Source: an uncultured Clostridia bacterium (GTDB lineage Bacteria > Bacillota > Clostridia > TANB77 > CAG-508). Taken from it: a stretch of DNA of 22,790 nucleotides. This document shows positions 15,853-22,734 of the stretch, piece by piece; the first letter of the stretch is position 1; each line of letters opens with the position of its first letter. The stretch covers positions 1 to 22,790 of the forward strand of contig CAKOVW010000019.1 of NCBI GenBank assembly GCA_934122125.1, read 5' to 3'. A program made the position numbers and the translations under genes. The notes under the pieces are model-generated. The model searched no databases. It was given only the letters and a program-made list of their open reading frames with translations, and was not told the origin of the DNA.

Positions 15853-16569
15853 TTGAGTAAAGAAGTTAAAGATAAAATAATAATGACAATAATTGTTGGT
15901 GGAGTATGTCTAACATTATTTGCAGTAATGTTTATGCAATTTAGAACTGTTGAAGAAACTGATATTACAGCAATTGAAAATATGAGGGAAACAGAACTAA
16001 GAACAGCAATTTCAGAATGGAAAAGCAAATATGAAGAAACTTTAAAACAATTAGAAACAAATCAAAAGTCAATTAATGAATATAAAGAAAAGATAGAAAA
16101 AAATGAAGAAGCATCAGAACTTGTTGATAAAGATTTAACAGAGTCAAATATGATTTTAGGAAAAACAGATGTGTATGGAGAGGGCATAATTTTAACTTTA
16201 TCAAGTAGTTCTGAAAAAGAAGTCAAATACCGCGATTTACTAGAATTAATAAATGAACTACGATATGCAGGAGCTGAGGCTATATCAATAAATGACGTAA
16301 GGATAACAAGTTCTACAGAAATTACACAACCGGGTGGTACTTTAATGTTAGTAAATGGACAAAGAATATCATCACCATATGTAGTAAAAGCAATTGGAAA
16401 TCAAACATATTTATCAAGTACATTAAGTCTAAAAGATAGTGGTTATATTGACAAAGCTAAAGCTGTTGGATTAAATGTAAAATTAGAAACAGGGAAGAAC
16501 ATAAAAATCTTTAAATATAGTGGAAACATGGAAATAAAATATATGAAGGAAGGGGCAGAGAAACAATGA
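15853..16569 (+). CDS. DUF881 membrane protein, second paralogue (YlxX-like)
   Basis: This protein has the same architecture as its neighbour: membrane helix (about 11–29), RTVEE then a coiled coil (EWKSKYEETLKQLETNQKSI), and a DUF881 domain with VYGEGIILTLSSS, KYRDLLELINELRYAGAEAI and SSPYVVKAIGNQ. The two are clear tandem paralogues. The spacer in the middle domain (SSSEKEVKYRDL) is shorter than in the first copy. I prefer the TTG at 15853, with Shine-Dalgarno AGAGGTG (15837–15843) 9 bases upstream. The GTG at 15841 is inside that Shine-Dalgarno and would add four residues. The stop overlaps the sbp start (ATGA at 16566–16569), indicating translational coupling. Confidence 0.88.
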   Translation: MSKEVKDKIIMTIIVGGVCLTLFAVMFMQFRTVEETDITAIENMRETELRTAISEWKSKYEETLKQLETNQKSINEYKEKIEKNEEASELVDKDLTESNMILGKTDVYGEGIILTLSSSSEKEVKYRDLLELINELRYAGAEAISINDVRITSSTEITQPGGTLMLVNGQRISSPYVVKAIGNQTYLSSTLSLKDSGYIDKAKAVGLNVKLETGKNIKIFKYSGNMEIKYMKEGAEKQ

Positions 16570-16934
16570 TTTTTATTGCAATTGTAATTGGATGTATTTT
16601 AGGAGCGGTTATTGGAATATATGCGCCAATGGTACCATATACCTATTCAGGATATTTAGCTATTGCTATTATTGCGGCACTTGACTCTGTTTTTGGGGGC
16701 ATTGCATCAACACTAAAAAAGAACTTTGACCTAAAAATATTTGTAACAGGATTTTTTGGAAATGCAATATTATCAATATTACTTACCTACTTGGGACAAA
16801 AGCTAAATGTAGACATTTATTTAGCTGCAATAGTTGTATTTGTAGGAAGAATGTTTAATAATTTAGCTATAATCAGACGTTACTATTTAGAAAAATGGGA
16901 CAAAAGAATGACAACAAAAAACAATATTTCATAA
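16566..16934 (+). CDS. sbp: Small basic protein Sbp (DUF1290)
   Basis: This is a 122-residue membrane protein with about three to four hydrophobic helices (FIAIVIGCILGAVIGIYAP, YSGYLAIAIIAALDSVFGGI, FVTGFFGNAILSILLTYLG, YLAAIVVFVGRMFNNLAIIR) and a short basic tail. The GGI–F–TGFFGNAI–LG–L arrangement is that of DUF1290/Sbp, found between DUF881 genes and ftsA in most spore formers. The biochemical role is unknown. It overlaps the preceding stop by 4 bases. Confidence 0.9.
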   Translation: MIFIAIVIGCILGAVIGIYAPMVPYTYSGYLAIAIIAALDSVFGGIASTLKKNFDLKIFVTGFFGNAILSILLTYLGQKLNVDIYLAAIVVFVGRMFNNLAIIRRYYLEKWDKRMTTKNNIS

Positions 16935-16937
16935 TTG

Positions 16938-16970
16938 TTACGAAAATATTACAAAATTATTACAAATCTA
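16938..16970 (+). promoter_or_regulatory. Direct repeats with 11-bp period upstream of the ftsA promoter
   Basis: TTAC occurs at 16938, 16949 and 16960, exactly 11 bases apart and each followed by an A-rich stretch; the fourth register is the -35 TTGACA at 16971. Helically phased A-rich repeats of this kind resemble an UP element, or a tandem operator. Confidence 0.5.
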
Positions 16971-16999
16971 TTGACATTTTTTGAAAAATGTAATATTCT
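16971..16999 (+). promoter_or_regulatory. SigA-type promoter of ftsA–ftsZ
   Basis: TTGACA (16971–16976, perfect), a 17-base spacer and TATTCT (16994–16999). The predicted start near 17006 gives a leader of about 55 nt. Confidence 0.8.
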
Positions 17000-17060
17000 T
17001 TAGGCATAAAAAACAGATGACAAACAATCTTTAAGAGAAGCAAAATTGGAGGAATGAATC

Positions 17061-18290
17061 TTGGCAATCGGAGATATAATTGTTGGAATTGATATAGGAA
17101 CTTCAAAGATTAGTTTAGTAATTGGAGAGGTTAACAATTTTAATCAAATTGAAGTCATTTGTACGACTACTCATAAATGTAATGGAATAAAAAAAGGCAA
17201 AATTATAGATGAAAACGAAATAGCAAATTCTATACAACACTTGATTAAAGAAGCAGAAACAGAAGCTGACATAAAAATAAATTCAGCATATGTTACTATA
17301 CCAGGAAAATATATTACAATAGTACAAAATAGCATATCAAAAGAAGCAAAAGATAAATATGCTGGAATTTCTGCAAAAGATGCAGTATCAGCTATAATGC
17401 AAGCAAAAGACATAGATGTACCAGATGGAAAACAAATTATTGATGTTGTAGAAAGTCAATTTATTTTGGAAAATGGAAGAAGTATTCCAGACCCAATTGG
17501 AAGTCTAAGTGGAAGTTTTACTTTAAAAGCAGAGGTAATTTTAGCAGATAAAGAATACATGAAACAAATTGCCTCAATATTTAGAAAAGCTGATTTAGAT
17601 ATTGATGGATTAGTGCCAATAACTTTAGCACAAAGGTCGTTGGCGCTAGACTCTAATGAATTAAATGATAATGTTATGTTACTAGATGTTGGAGCAGGAA
17701 ATACTGAAATAGGTGTGTTTGATGGAGCAAGTTTTGTATATACAAATACAATACCTTTAGGAGGAGATAACATTACAAATGACATTGCGCTAGTACTAAA
17801 TATCAGCGAAGAGGAAGCTGAGAAACTAAAAAAACAATATGGACTAGCACTAAAATCATTTATAGATAATGATAATGAAATTTTACTTACAACTTGTAAA
17901 GACGAGAATGGAAAAAAAGTAATAAAAAGTTCACAATTAATAGATATTATGGAAGCAAGAATAGAAGAAATCTTTGCACTAGTTAATAAAGATATTACAA
18001 CACAGGGAGTTAAATCAAAAATCAACAATGTAATCTTAACAGGACAGGGAATTACTAACATCAGTAAAAGTGATGTTGCTGGAAAAATAGCATTAAATAT
18101 TCCTGTAAAAATTGCAACAGGAAGACTAATTAATGTAGTAAGACCAGAATATAGAACAGCATATGCACTTGTTAGATATGTAGCTTCAAGACCATTTGCT
18201 AAAACTGTTGGAAGTAGTATAGACAACAATTCAAAAGAAAATATATTAAAAAATATTATGGAAAAAATTAAAGAATTCTTTTATTCATAG
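17061..18290 (+). CDS. ftsA: Cell division protein FtsA
   Basis: An actin-like ATPase that tethers FtsZ to the membrane and recruits later division proteins. The 409-residue protein has the phosphate-1 loop VGIDIGTSKISLVIG at the start, the 1C (SHS2) insertion (VTIPGKYITIV…), the phosphate-2 loop LLDVGAGNTEIGVF with ITNDIAL after it, and the adenosine motif VILTGQGITNI. The extreme C-terminus (ILKNIMEKIKEFFYS) is the amphipathic membrane-targeting helix. The start is TTG 17061, set by GGAGGA (17048–17053) 7 bases upstream; the nearby ATG 17054 is out of frame. ftsZ follows within 50 bases. Confidence 0.96.
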   Translation: MAIGDIIVGIDIGTSKISLVIGEVNNFNQIEVICTTTHKCNGIKKGKIIDENEIANSIQHLIKEAETEADIKINSAYVTIPGKYITIVQNSISKEAKDKYAGISAKDAVSAIMQAKDIDVPDGKQIIDVVESQFILENGRSIPDPIGSLSGSFTLKAEVILADKEYMKQIASIFRKADLDIDGLVPITLAQRSLALDSNELNDNVMLLDVGAGNTEIGVFDGASFVYTNTIPLGGDNITNDIALVLNISEEEAEKLKKQYGLALKSFIDNDNEILLTTCKDENGKKVIKSSQLIDIMEARIEEIFALVNKDITTQGVKSKINNVILTGQGITNISKSDVAGKIALNIPVKIATGRLINVVRPEYRTAYALVRYVASRPFAKTVGSSIDNNSKENILKNIMEKIKEFFYS

Positions 18291-18340
18291 ATTTTAATTT
18301 TAAATATAAATAAGGTAAAAAATTAGGAGGAATGAACAAT

Positions 18341-19453
18341 ATGTTAATGGATAATAACAGTGAGGAAAACACAATGTTAGATGGAACTGCTACTATCAAA
18401 GTAATTGGTGTAGGAGGAGCAGGAAATAATGCTGTAAATAGAATGGTTGAATCTGGAATTAAAAACGTAGAATTTATTGCGGTAAATACAGATAGACAAG
18501 CACTATTACTATCAAAAGCAGCATCAAAAATACAAATTGGAGAAAAAATCACAAGAGGTTTAGGAGCAGGAGCTAATCCAGATATTGGAGCTCAAGCTGC
18601 AGAAGAAAGTAAAACAGAAATAGCAGAAGCATTACGCGGAGCAGATATGGTATTTGTTACAGCTGGAATGGGCGGAGGAACAGGTACTGGTGCAGCTCCA
18701 ATTGTTGCAGCTGCAGCAAAAGAAATGGGAATTCTAACAATAGGTGTAGTAACAAAACCATTTACATTTGAAGGTAAGAAAAGACTATCACAAGCAGAAC
18801 GTGGAATTGAAAGCCTAAAAGGAAAAGTTGATACTTTAGTAGTAATTCCAAATGATAAATTATTACAAGTAATTGATAGAAAAACTTCAATAGTAGAAGC
18901 ATTTAAAATGGCAGACGATGTATTAAGACAAGGTGTACAAGGAATATCAGACTTAATAGCAATCCCTGGATTGGTTAATCTAGATTTTGCTGATGTAAAA
19001 ACTATAATGTTAAATACAGGTATGGCACATATGGGTATTGGTAGAGCATCAGGAGAAAATAGAGCAGAAGACGCAGCAAAACAAGCTGTACAAAGCCCAT
19101 TACTAGAAACTTCAATAGAAGGAGCTAGAGGAGTAATTATTAACATTACAGGTGGAAGTAACTTAGGATTACACGAAGTAAATACAGCAGCAGAATTAAT
19201 TCAAAGGAATGTAGATCCAGAAGCAAATATTATATTTGGTGCTGTAATTGATGAAAGCCTTGACGAAGATATAGTAATTACTGTTATTGCAACAGGATTT
19301 GAAAAAGAAGAAGGACCATTATCAAATACTTTAGCAGTTGGAGACATTATAGATAGAGCATGGGACAAAAAATTAAATTCTATTCCAACAACAACAGACA
19401 GTTCAAATCCTCAAGAAAATTTAGAAATACCAACATTTTTAAGAAGAAAATAA
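18341..19453 (+). CDS. ftsZ: Cell division GTPase FtsZ
   Basis: The tubulin homologue that forms the division ring. About 370 residues: an N-terminal tail, IKVIGVGGAGNNAVNRM (first nucleotide loop), the tubulin signature GMGGGTGTGAAPIVA (T4 loop), the synergy region with LDFADVKTIMLNTGMAHMG (T7 loop, catalytic Asp) and a very short spacer before the conserved C-terminal peptide EIPTFLRRK, which binds FtsA. AGGAGG (18325–18330) fits ATG 18341 at 10 bases; ATG 18332 touches the Shine-Dalgarno and ATG 18347 is further away. It ends at a strong terminator and is probably cotranscribed with ftsA. Confidence 0.97.
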   Translation: MLMDNNSEENTMLDGTATIKVIGVGGAGNNAVNRMVESGIKNVEFIAVNTDRQALLLSKAASKIQIGEKITRGLGAGANPDIGAQAAEESKTEIAEALRGADMVFVTAGMGGGTGTGAAPIVAAAAKEMGILTIGVVTKPFTFEGKKRLSQAERGIESLKGKVDTLVVIPNDKLLQVIDRKTSIVEAFKMADDVLRQGVQGISDLIAIPGLVNLDFADVKTIMLNTGMAHMGIGRASGENRAEDAAKQAVQSPLLETSIEGARGVIINITGGSNLGLHEVNTAAELIQRNVDPEANIIFGAVIDESLDEDIVITVIATGFEKEEGPLSNTLAVGDIIDRAWDKKLNSIPTTTDSSNPQENLEIPTFLRRK

Positions 19454-19465
19454 TTTTAAAATAGC

Positions 19466-19502
19466 AAAAAATGCAAACTCTAAAAAGAGTTTGCATTTTT
19501 TT
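19466..19502 (+). terminator. Strong rho-independent terminator of ftsZ
   Basis: AAAAAATGCAAACTC (19466–19480) and GAGTTTGCATTTTTT form a perfect 15-bp stem with loop TAAAAA, ending in a T-tract to 19502. Confidence 0.95.
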
Positions 19503-19519
19503 GTAGAATATTTCCTTAA

Positions 19520-19526
19520 TTCGCCA
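19520..19526 (-). promoter_or_regulatory. Spo0A box (TGNCGAA) upstream of spoIIGA
   Basis: TTCGCCA is the reverse complement of TGGCGAA, an exact match to the Spo0A-box TGNCGAA. It lies about 35–41 bases upstream of the -10 box, close to where Spo0A~P binds at the Bacillus subtilis spoIIG promoter. A 7-base match alone is weak; the context makes it credible. Confidence 0.6.
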
Positions 19527-19533
19527 CTAAAAA

Positions 19534-19566
19534 ATGACACACTTTTTAATTCAAGGGTAGTATAAT
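19534..19566 (+). promoter_or_regulatory. spoIIG promoter with abnormally long spacing
   Basis: ATGACA (19534–19539) lies 21 bases before TATAAT (19561–19566). No -35-like hexamer exists at 17 bases. The Bacillus subtilis spoIIG promoter likewise has an over-long spacer (22 bp) and needs Spo0A~P to fire. The predicted start is near 19573. Confidence 0.65.
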
Positions 19567-19590
19567 TTTTGATATAGAGAGGTACATTTA

Positions 19591-20506
19591 ATGACTATAT
19601 ATTTAGATGTAGTACTTTTAGAAAATTTATGCATGAATTATATAATTTTATTTGCAACAAGCTATATTATGAAAATAAAAACTAAACAATGGCGACTGAT
19701 AATATCAAGTTTAATACGGGGGAATTTATGCAGTAGTTGCATATCTTAATATTTTGCCAATATATTCAAATCTAGTAACCAAAATAATACTTTCAATAAT
19801 TATGGTATATGTTGCATTAAATCCAAGAGAAATAAAAAAATTAGCAAAACAGCTAATAATATTTTACTTAACATCTTTTGTATTTGGTGGATGTGCATTT
19901 GCACTACTTTACTTTATTAGACCACAAGATGTATTAATGAAAAATGGAGTATATATAGGAACATACCCAATAAAAATAGCATTACTTGGAGGAATTGTAG
20001 GATTTATTATAACTAACATTGCATTTAAAATAATAAAAATAAAGCTAAGAAAGAAAGACATGGTATACAAAATTAAAATACAAATATTTGAAAAAGAAGA
20101 AGAAATTGAAGCAATGCTGGATACAGGAAACCTACTTAGAGATCCAATAACTAAAACTCCAGTAATTGTAGTAGAAAAAGAAAAATTATATTCTATATTA
20201 CCATCTGAGTTGTTAGATAATATAGAAAAAATAATAGGAGGTGAAACCATAACATTCAATAATGAAAATAAGTATTTTAGTAGACTCAAAATAGTGCCAT
20301 TTTCTTCAATAGGAAAACAAAATGGTCTTATGTTAGGAATAAAAGCAGATAAAGTTATAATAGAAAAAGAAGAATCTGAAGAAAGAAAAAATGTTATTGT
20401 TGGAATTTCATTACAAAAATTAGGCAGTAACTATTCAGCATTATTTGGATTAGACTTATTAGAAGGGAGTGAAAGCAATGAACTTATTACAACTGTTGAA
20501 AAATAG
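19591..20506 (+). CDS. spoIIGA: SpoIIGA, pro-SigE protease, with +1 frame change at codon 43
   Basis: SpoIIGA is the mother-cell membrane aspartic protease that removes the SigE pro-sequence when signalled by forespore SpoIIR. AGAGAGG precedes ATG 19591; the frame gives MTIYLDVVLLENLCMNYIIL, the classic SpoIIGA start, to residue 42 and would stop at 19749. Skipping C19717 of a CGG codon moves into the frame GGIYAVVAYLNILP and on to the end, giving 304 residues, the normal family length. Five or so membrane segments fill residues 1–145. The protease domain follows, with AMLDTGNLLRDP and catalytic Asp177. Without the shift only a 51-residue fragment is made. The 3' end overlaps sigE by 29 bases. 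The family call is secure; whether translation crosses the CGG is inferred. Confidence 0.88.
19714..19720 (+). other. CGG-associated +1 frame change in spoIIGA
   Basis: Zero frame reads TTA ATA CGG GGG AAT TTA; the functional frame reads TTA ATA (C) GGG GGA ATT TAT. The residue decoded by the skipped-into GGG is a glycine at a position normally Gly in SpoIIGA (LLG-A-Y pattern). Confidence 0.8.
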
Positions 20507-21210
20507 TATAAATACTTTATATGTAAGATATATTGGAAATGACGAAGAAGAAAACTTTCCAATTTATTATATAGGGGGAAGTCAAACACTACCTCCACCA
20601 TTAACTACAGAAGAAGAAATAGAAATACTAGAGAAATTATCTAATGGAGATGAAAGTGTCAGACAAACATTAGTAGAAAGAAATTTAAGACTGGTAGTAT
20701 ATATTGCAAAAAAATTTGAAAACACAGGAGTGGGAATTGAAGATTTAATATCAATTGGAACCATAGGATTAATGAAAGCGATAAATACATTTAACACAGA
20801 TAAAAATATAAAACTTGCTACATATGCTTCTAGATGTATAGAAAATGAAATCTTAATGTTTCTGAGAAGAAGTAATAAAATAAAAGGCGAAATTTCAATT
20901 GACGAACCATTAAATCAAGATGGAGATGGAAATGAACTATTATTATCAGATATTTTAGGAACAGACTCTGATATAACTTCAAGACAAATTGAAGATGAAG
21001 TAGATAAATCATTACTTAGAGCATCTATTGCAAGATTGAATAATAGAGAAAGAAACATAATGGAATTAAGATTTGGATTTATAAGTGGGAAAGAAAAAAC
21101 ACAAAAAGAAGTTGCAGATATGCTTCGGAATCTCACAAAGTTACATATCTAGACTAGAAAAGAAAATAATAAGCAAAATGAAAAAAGAAATTATGAGCAA
21201 AACAGGATAA
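20478..21210 (+). CDS. sigE: Sporulation sigma factor SigE (pro-form), +1 frame change at codon 217
   Basis: The early mother-cell sigma factor, made as inactive pro-SigE. The 243-residue product starts with a pro-sequence of about 30 residues before YYIGGSQTLPPPL. Region 2 has RNLRLVVYIAKKFENTG, IEDLISIGTIGLMKAI and KLATYASRCIENEILMFLRR. Region 4.1 has NNRERNIMELRFGF and KTQKEVADML. Zero frame then reads CGG and stops at 21152 as RNLTKLHI, lacking the recognition helix. Skipping C21126 gives GISQSYISRLEKKIISKMKK, the textbook SigE region 4.2, to TAA 21208–21210. AGGGAG sets ATG 20478; GTG 20469 is inside the Shine-Dalgarno. It overlaps spoIIGA, suggesting coupling. Without the shift it could not bind -35 DNA. 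Confidence 0.92.
21123..21129 (+). other. CGG-associated +1 frame change in sigE
   Basis: Zero frame is ATG CTT CGG AAT CTC; the functional frame is ATG CTT (C) GGA ATC TCA. The glycine restored is the invariant Gly of the helix-turn-helix (MGISQSYISRLE in Bacillus subtilis SigE). Confidence 0.85.
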
Positions 21211-21256
21211 ATAAACTACACAAAACCAATGATATAACAGAAAGTATAAAGACAAA

Positions 21257-21285
21257 GAATAAAAAAGCCTCTTTTTGGAAATAAT
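21257..21285 (+). promoter_or_regulatory. Candidate forespore (SigF/SigG-type) promoter of sigG
   Basis: GAATA (21257–21261), 15 bases, then GGAAATAAT (21277–21285) resembles the SigF pattern GYATA / GGnnAnAnT with one -35 mismatch. A start about 7 bases after the -10 (near 21292) would exclude the left arm of the RBS-blocking hairpin. Confidence 0.5.
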
Positions 21286-21314
21286 TTTAACAAGTGATTT
21301 CTAAAGGAGGTTTT
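21264..21314 (+). promoter_or_regulatory. Hairpin sequestering the sigG Shine-Dalgarno
   Basis: AAAGCCTCTTTT (21264–21275) pairs over 12 bases (two G·U) with AAAGGAGGTTTT (21303–21314), which contains the whole sigG Shine-Dalgarno (21303–21310). The loop is 27 nt. The following TTTTCTTTTT means it may also act as a terminator for sigE read-through. Confidence 0.7.
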
Positions 21315-21318
21315 CTTT

Positions 21319-22092
21319 TTGATAAGAAAAGTAGAGATAAGTGGTGTCGATACATCAAATTTACAAGCATTATCAAACGAAGAAAGAAATGAACTATTAA
21401 ATAAACTAAAACAAGGAGATATGGAAGCAAGAGAAAAATTTATAAATGGAAATTTAAGACTAGTGTTGAGCATAATTCAGAGATTTTATAACAAAGGAGA
21501 AAACCTAGACGACTTATTTCAAGTTGGATGTATAGGATTAATAAAAGCAATTGATAATTTTGATATAAATCAAAATGTACAATTTTCAACCTATGCAGTT
21601 CCAATGATAATAGGAGAAATTAGAAGATATTTAAGAGATAACAATTCAATAAGAGTCAGCAGGTCAATAAGAGATTTAGCCTATAAAGCATTAGGAATAA
21701 AAGAAAAAATATATAAAGAAGAACAAAGAGAGGCAACGGTTGAAGAAATAGCAAAACAATTAGAAGTTAATAAAGAAGATATAATAATGAGTTTAGACGC
21801 AATACAAGAACCAATTTCACTTCAAGAACCAGCTTATAGTGAAAATACCGAAAACATATATATAATAGATCAAGTAAAAGATAAAAAAAATACAGATGAA
21901 CTATGGACACAAAACATCACAATTGCAGAATCAATGAAAAGATTAAATGAAAAAGAAAGAATGATAATAAATAAAAGGTTTTTTGAGGGAAGAACACAGA
22001 TAGAAGTAGCGGAAGAAATAGGAATTTCACAGGCACAAGTGTCAAGATTAGAAAGAACAGCAATCAACCATATTAAAAGAATATATAAATAA
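21319..22092 (+). CDS. sigG: Late forespore sigma factor SigG
   Basis: SigG directs late forespore transcription. The 257-residue protein has the family's opening (RKVEISGVDTSNLQAL, which includes the region bound by Gin/CsfB), region 2 (GNLRLVLSIIQRFYNKGE, DDLFQVGCIGLIKAIDNF, FSTYAVPMIIGEIRRYLRDN), IRVSRSIRDLAYKAL, region 3, and region 4 with MKRLNEKERMIINKRFF and the recognition helix EEIGISQAQVSRLERTAI. In contrast to sigE, its region 4.2 glycine codon (GGA) is in frame. The start is TTG 21319, 8 bases after AAAGGAGG; the poor start codon adds to the tight control implied by the leader hairpin. Confidence 0.97.
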   Translation: MIRKVEISGVDTSNLQALSNEERNELLNKLKQGDMEAREKFINGNLRLVLSIIQRFYNKGENLDDLFQVGCIGLIKAIDNFDINQNVQFSTYAVPMIIGEIRRYLRDNNSIRVSRSIRDLAYKALGIKEKIYKEEQREATVEEIAKQLEVNKEDIIMSLDAIQEPISLQEPAYSENTENIYIIDQVKDKKNTDELWTQNITIAESMKRLNEKERMIINKRFFEGRTQIEVAEEIGISQAQVSRLERTAINHIKRIYK

Positions 22093-22105
22093 AAACAATA
22101 AGGTT

Positions 22106-22132
22106 AATGCATCTATTTAGGTGCATTTTTTA
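22106..22132 (+). terminator. Rho-independent terminator of sigG
   Basis: AATGCATC (22106–22113) pairs with GGTGCATT (22120–22127), with one G·U pair and a 6-nt loop, followed by a T-run. Confidence 0.8.
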
Positions 22133-22179
22133 TAAATACTTGCATATTATTATAGAAGAAAAATATAGGAGGAAAATAC

Positions 22180-22413
22180 ATGGGACAAAAAGGAATGGAT
22201 TTCAAACATAAAGAAGTAATAAACGTACGAGATGGAAGAAGATTGGGATTTGTTCAAGATGTATGTGCCGACTTAGAAACAGGAACAATAACATCTATAA
22301 TAGTACCAGGAAGTAACAAATTATTAAGTATGTTTTCTTCTAATAATGATATTGTAATACAATGGCAAAATATAAAGTGCATAGGAGATGATGTTATATT
22401 GGTAGAAATCTAA
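22180..22413 (+). CDS. ylmC: YlmC/YmxH-family PRC-barrel protein
   Basis: This is a 77-residue single-domain protein. FKHKEVINVRDGRRLGFVQDV is the opening of the PRC barrel (strands with DG–G–V), followed by DLETGTITSIIVPG, a variable loop, and IVIQWQNIKCIGDDVILVEI, the conserved end. YlmC/YmxH proteins are linked to sporulation by distribution and by position after sigG in Bacillus; the molecular role is not known. ATAGGAGG sits 8 bases before ATG 22180. It is separated from sigG by a terminator. No convincing promoter was found in the short gap. Confidence 0.9.
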   Translation: MGQKGMDFKHKEVINVRDGRRLGFVQDVCADLETGTITSIIVPGSNKLLSMFSSNNDIVIQWQNIKCIGDDVILVEI

Positions 22414-22489
22414 AAAACAAGAAAATATAACATATCCAAAAATAACATAAAAATAATTACAAAAAAACACAAAAAACTACAAAAATATA

Positions 22490-22518
22490 TTGACTTTATA
22501 AAAATAATATGGTATTAT
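22490..22518 (+). promoter_or_regulatory. Upstream rRNA-type promoter (P1)
   Basis: TTGACT (22490–22495), a 17-base spacer and TATTAT (22513–22518). It is preceded by A7, A6 and A5 tracts each ending in AC at 22460, 22470 and 22480, about 10 bases apart, like an UP element or curved DNA. Confidence 0.7.
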
Positions 22519-22655
22519 ATATAAAGTTACTACTTATAGACGATTTCAATACGTTTGTGGAAGAGTAAATTAGTAAAGAAGATACAATTTTAGCATAACA
22601 TCTATACTAATTTATTATTTTGCCTCAAAAAAATAAAAAAATATTTTAAAAGGTG

Positions 22656-22684
22656 TTGACTTTTATAAAATAAAGTAGTACAAT
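22656..22684 (+). promoter_or_regulatory. Downstream rRNA-type promoter (P2)
   Basis: TTGACT (22656–22661), a 17-base spacer and TACAAT (22679–22684). The predicted start is near 22691, immediately before a 9-bp hairpin. Confidence 0.75.
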
Positions 22685-22692
22685 AACATTCG

Positions 22693-22712
22693 TTCACATT
22701 TAAAAATGTGAA
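22693..22712 (+). repeat. Start-proximal hairpin in the rRNA-type leader
   Basis: TTCACATTT (22693–22701) and AAATGTGAA (22704–22712) are exact reverse complements around AA. With only two loop bases in the full pairing, the top pair would open in RNA. Confidence 0.6.
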
Positions 22713-22719
22713 ATAAAAA

Positions 22720-22734
22720 AGCACATTGAAAAGT
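22720..22734 (+). promoter_or_regulatory. boxA-like antitermination element
   Basis: AGCACATTGAAAAGT resembles the TTTGAAAACT-type boxA motif of Bacillota rRNA leaders, which binds NusB/NusE. The match is by memory of the motif and is approximate. Confidence 0.4.

Noticed and set aside
17456..18229. Long minus-strand open frame opposite ftsA
   Set aside because: It is antisense to a well-supported gene, with no ribosome binding site and a Ser/Ile/Leu-rich composition typical of reverse-frame shadows.
18592..19146. Minus-strand open frame opposite ftsZ
   Set aside because: It is a shadow of ftsZ with no homology or initiation signal.
19754..20506. A shorter gene beginning at ATG 19754 within spoIIGA
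   Set aside because: No Shine-Dalgarno lies before it, and the upstream frame 19591–19716 encodes the expected SpoIIGA N-terminus. It is the same gene split by the +1 change.
21085..21152. sigE as a genuine 225-residue protein ending at 21152
   Set aside because: It would lack region 4.2. The +1 frame continues with a perfect SigE C-terminus and its own stop.
22133..22170. Vegetative or SigG promoter for ylmC (TTGCAT…TATAGG; CATATTA)
   Set aside because: The -10 would overlap the ribosome binding site, and the SigG-like -35 (GCATT) is mismatched and lies in the sigG terminator.
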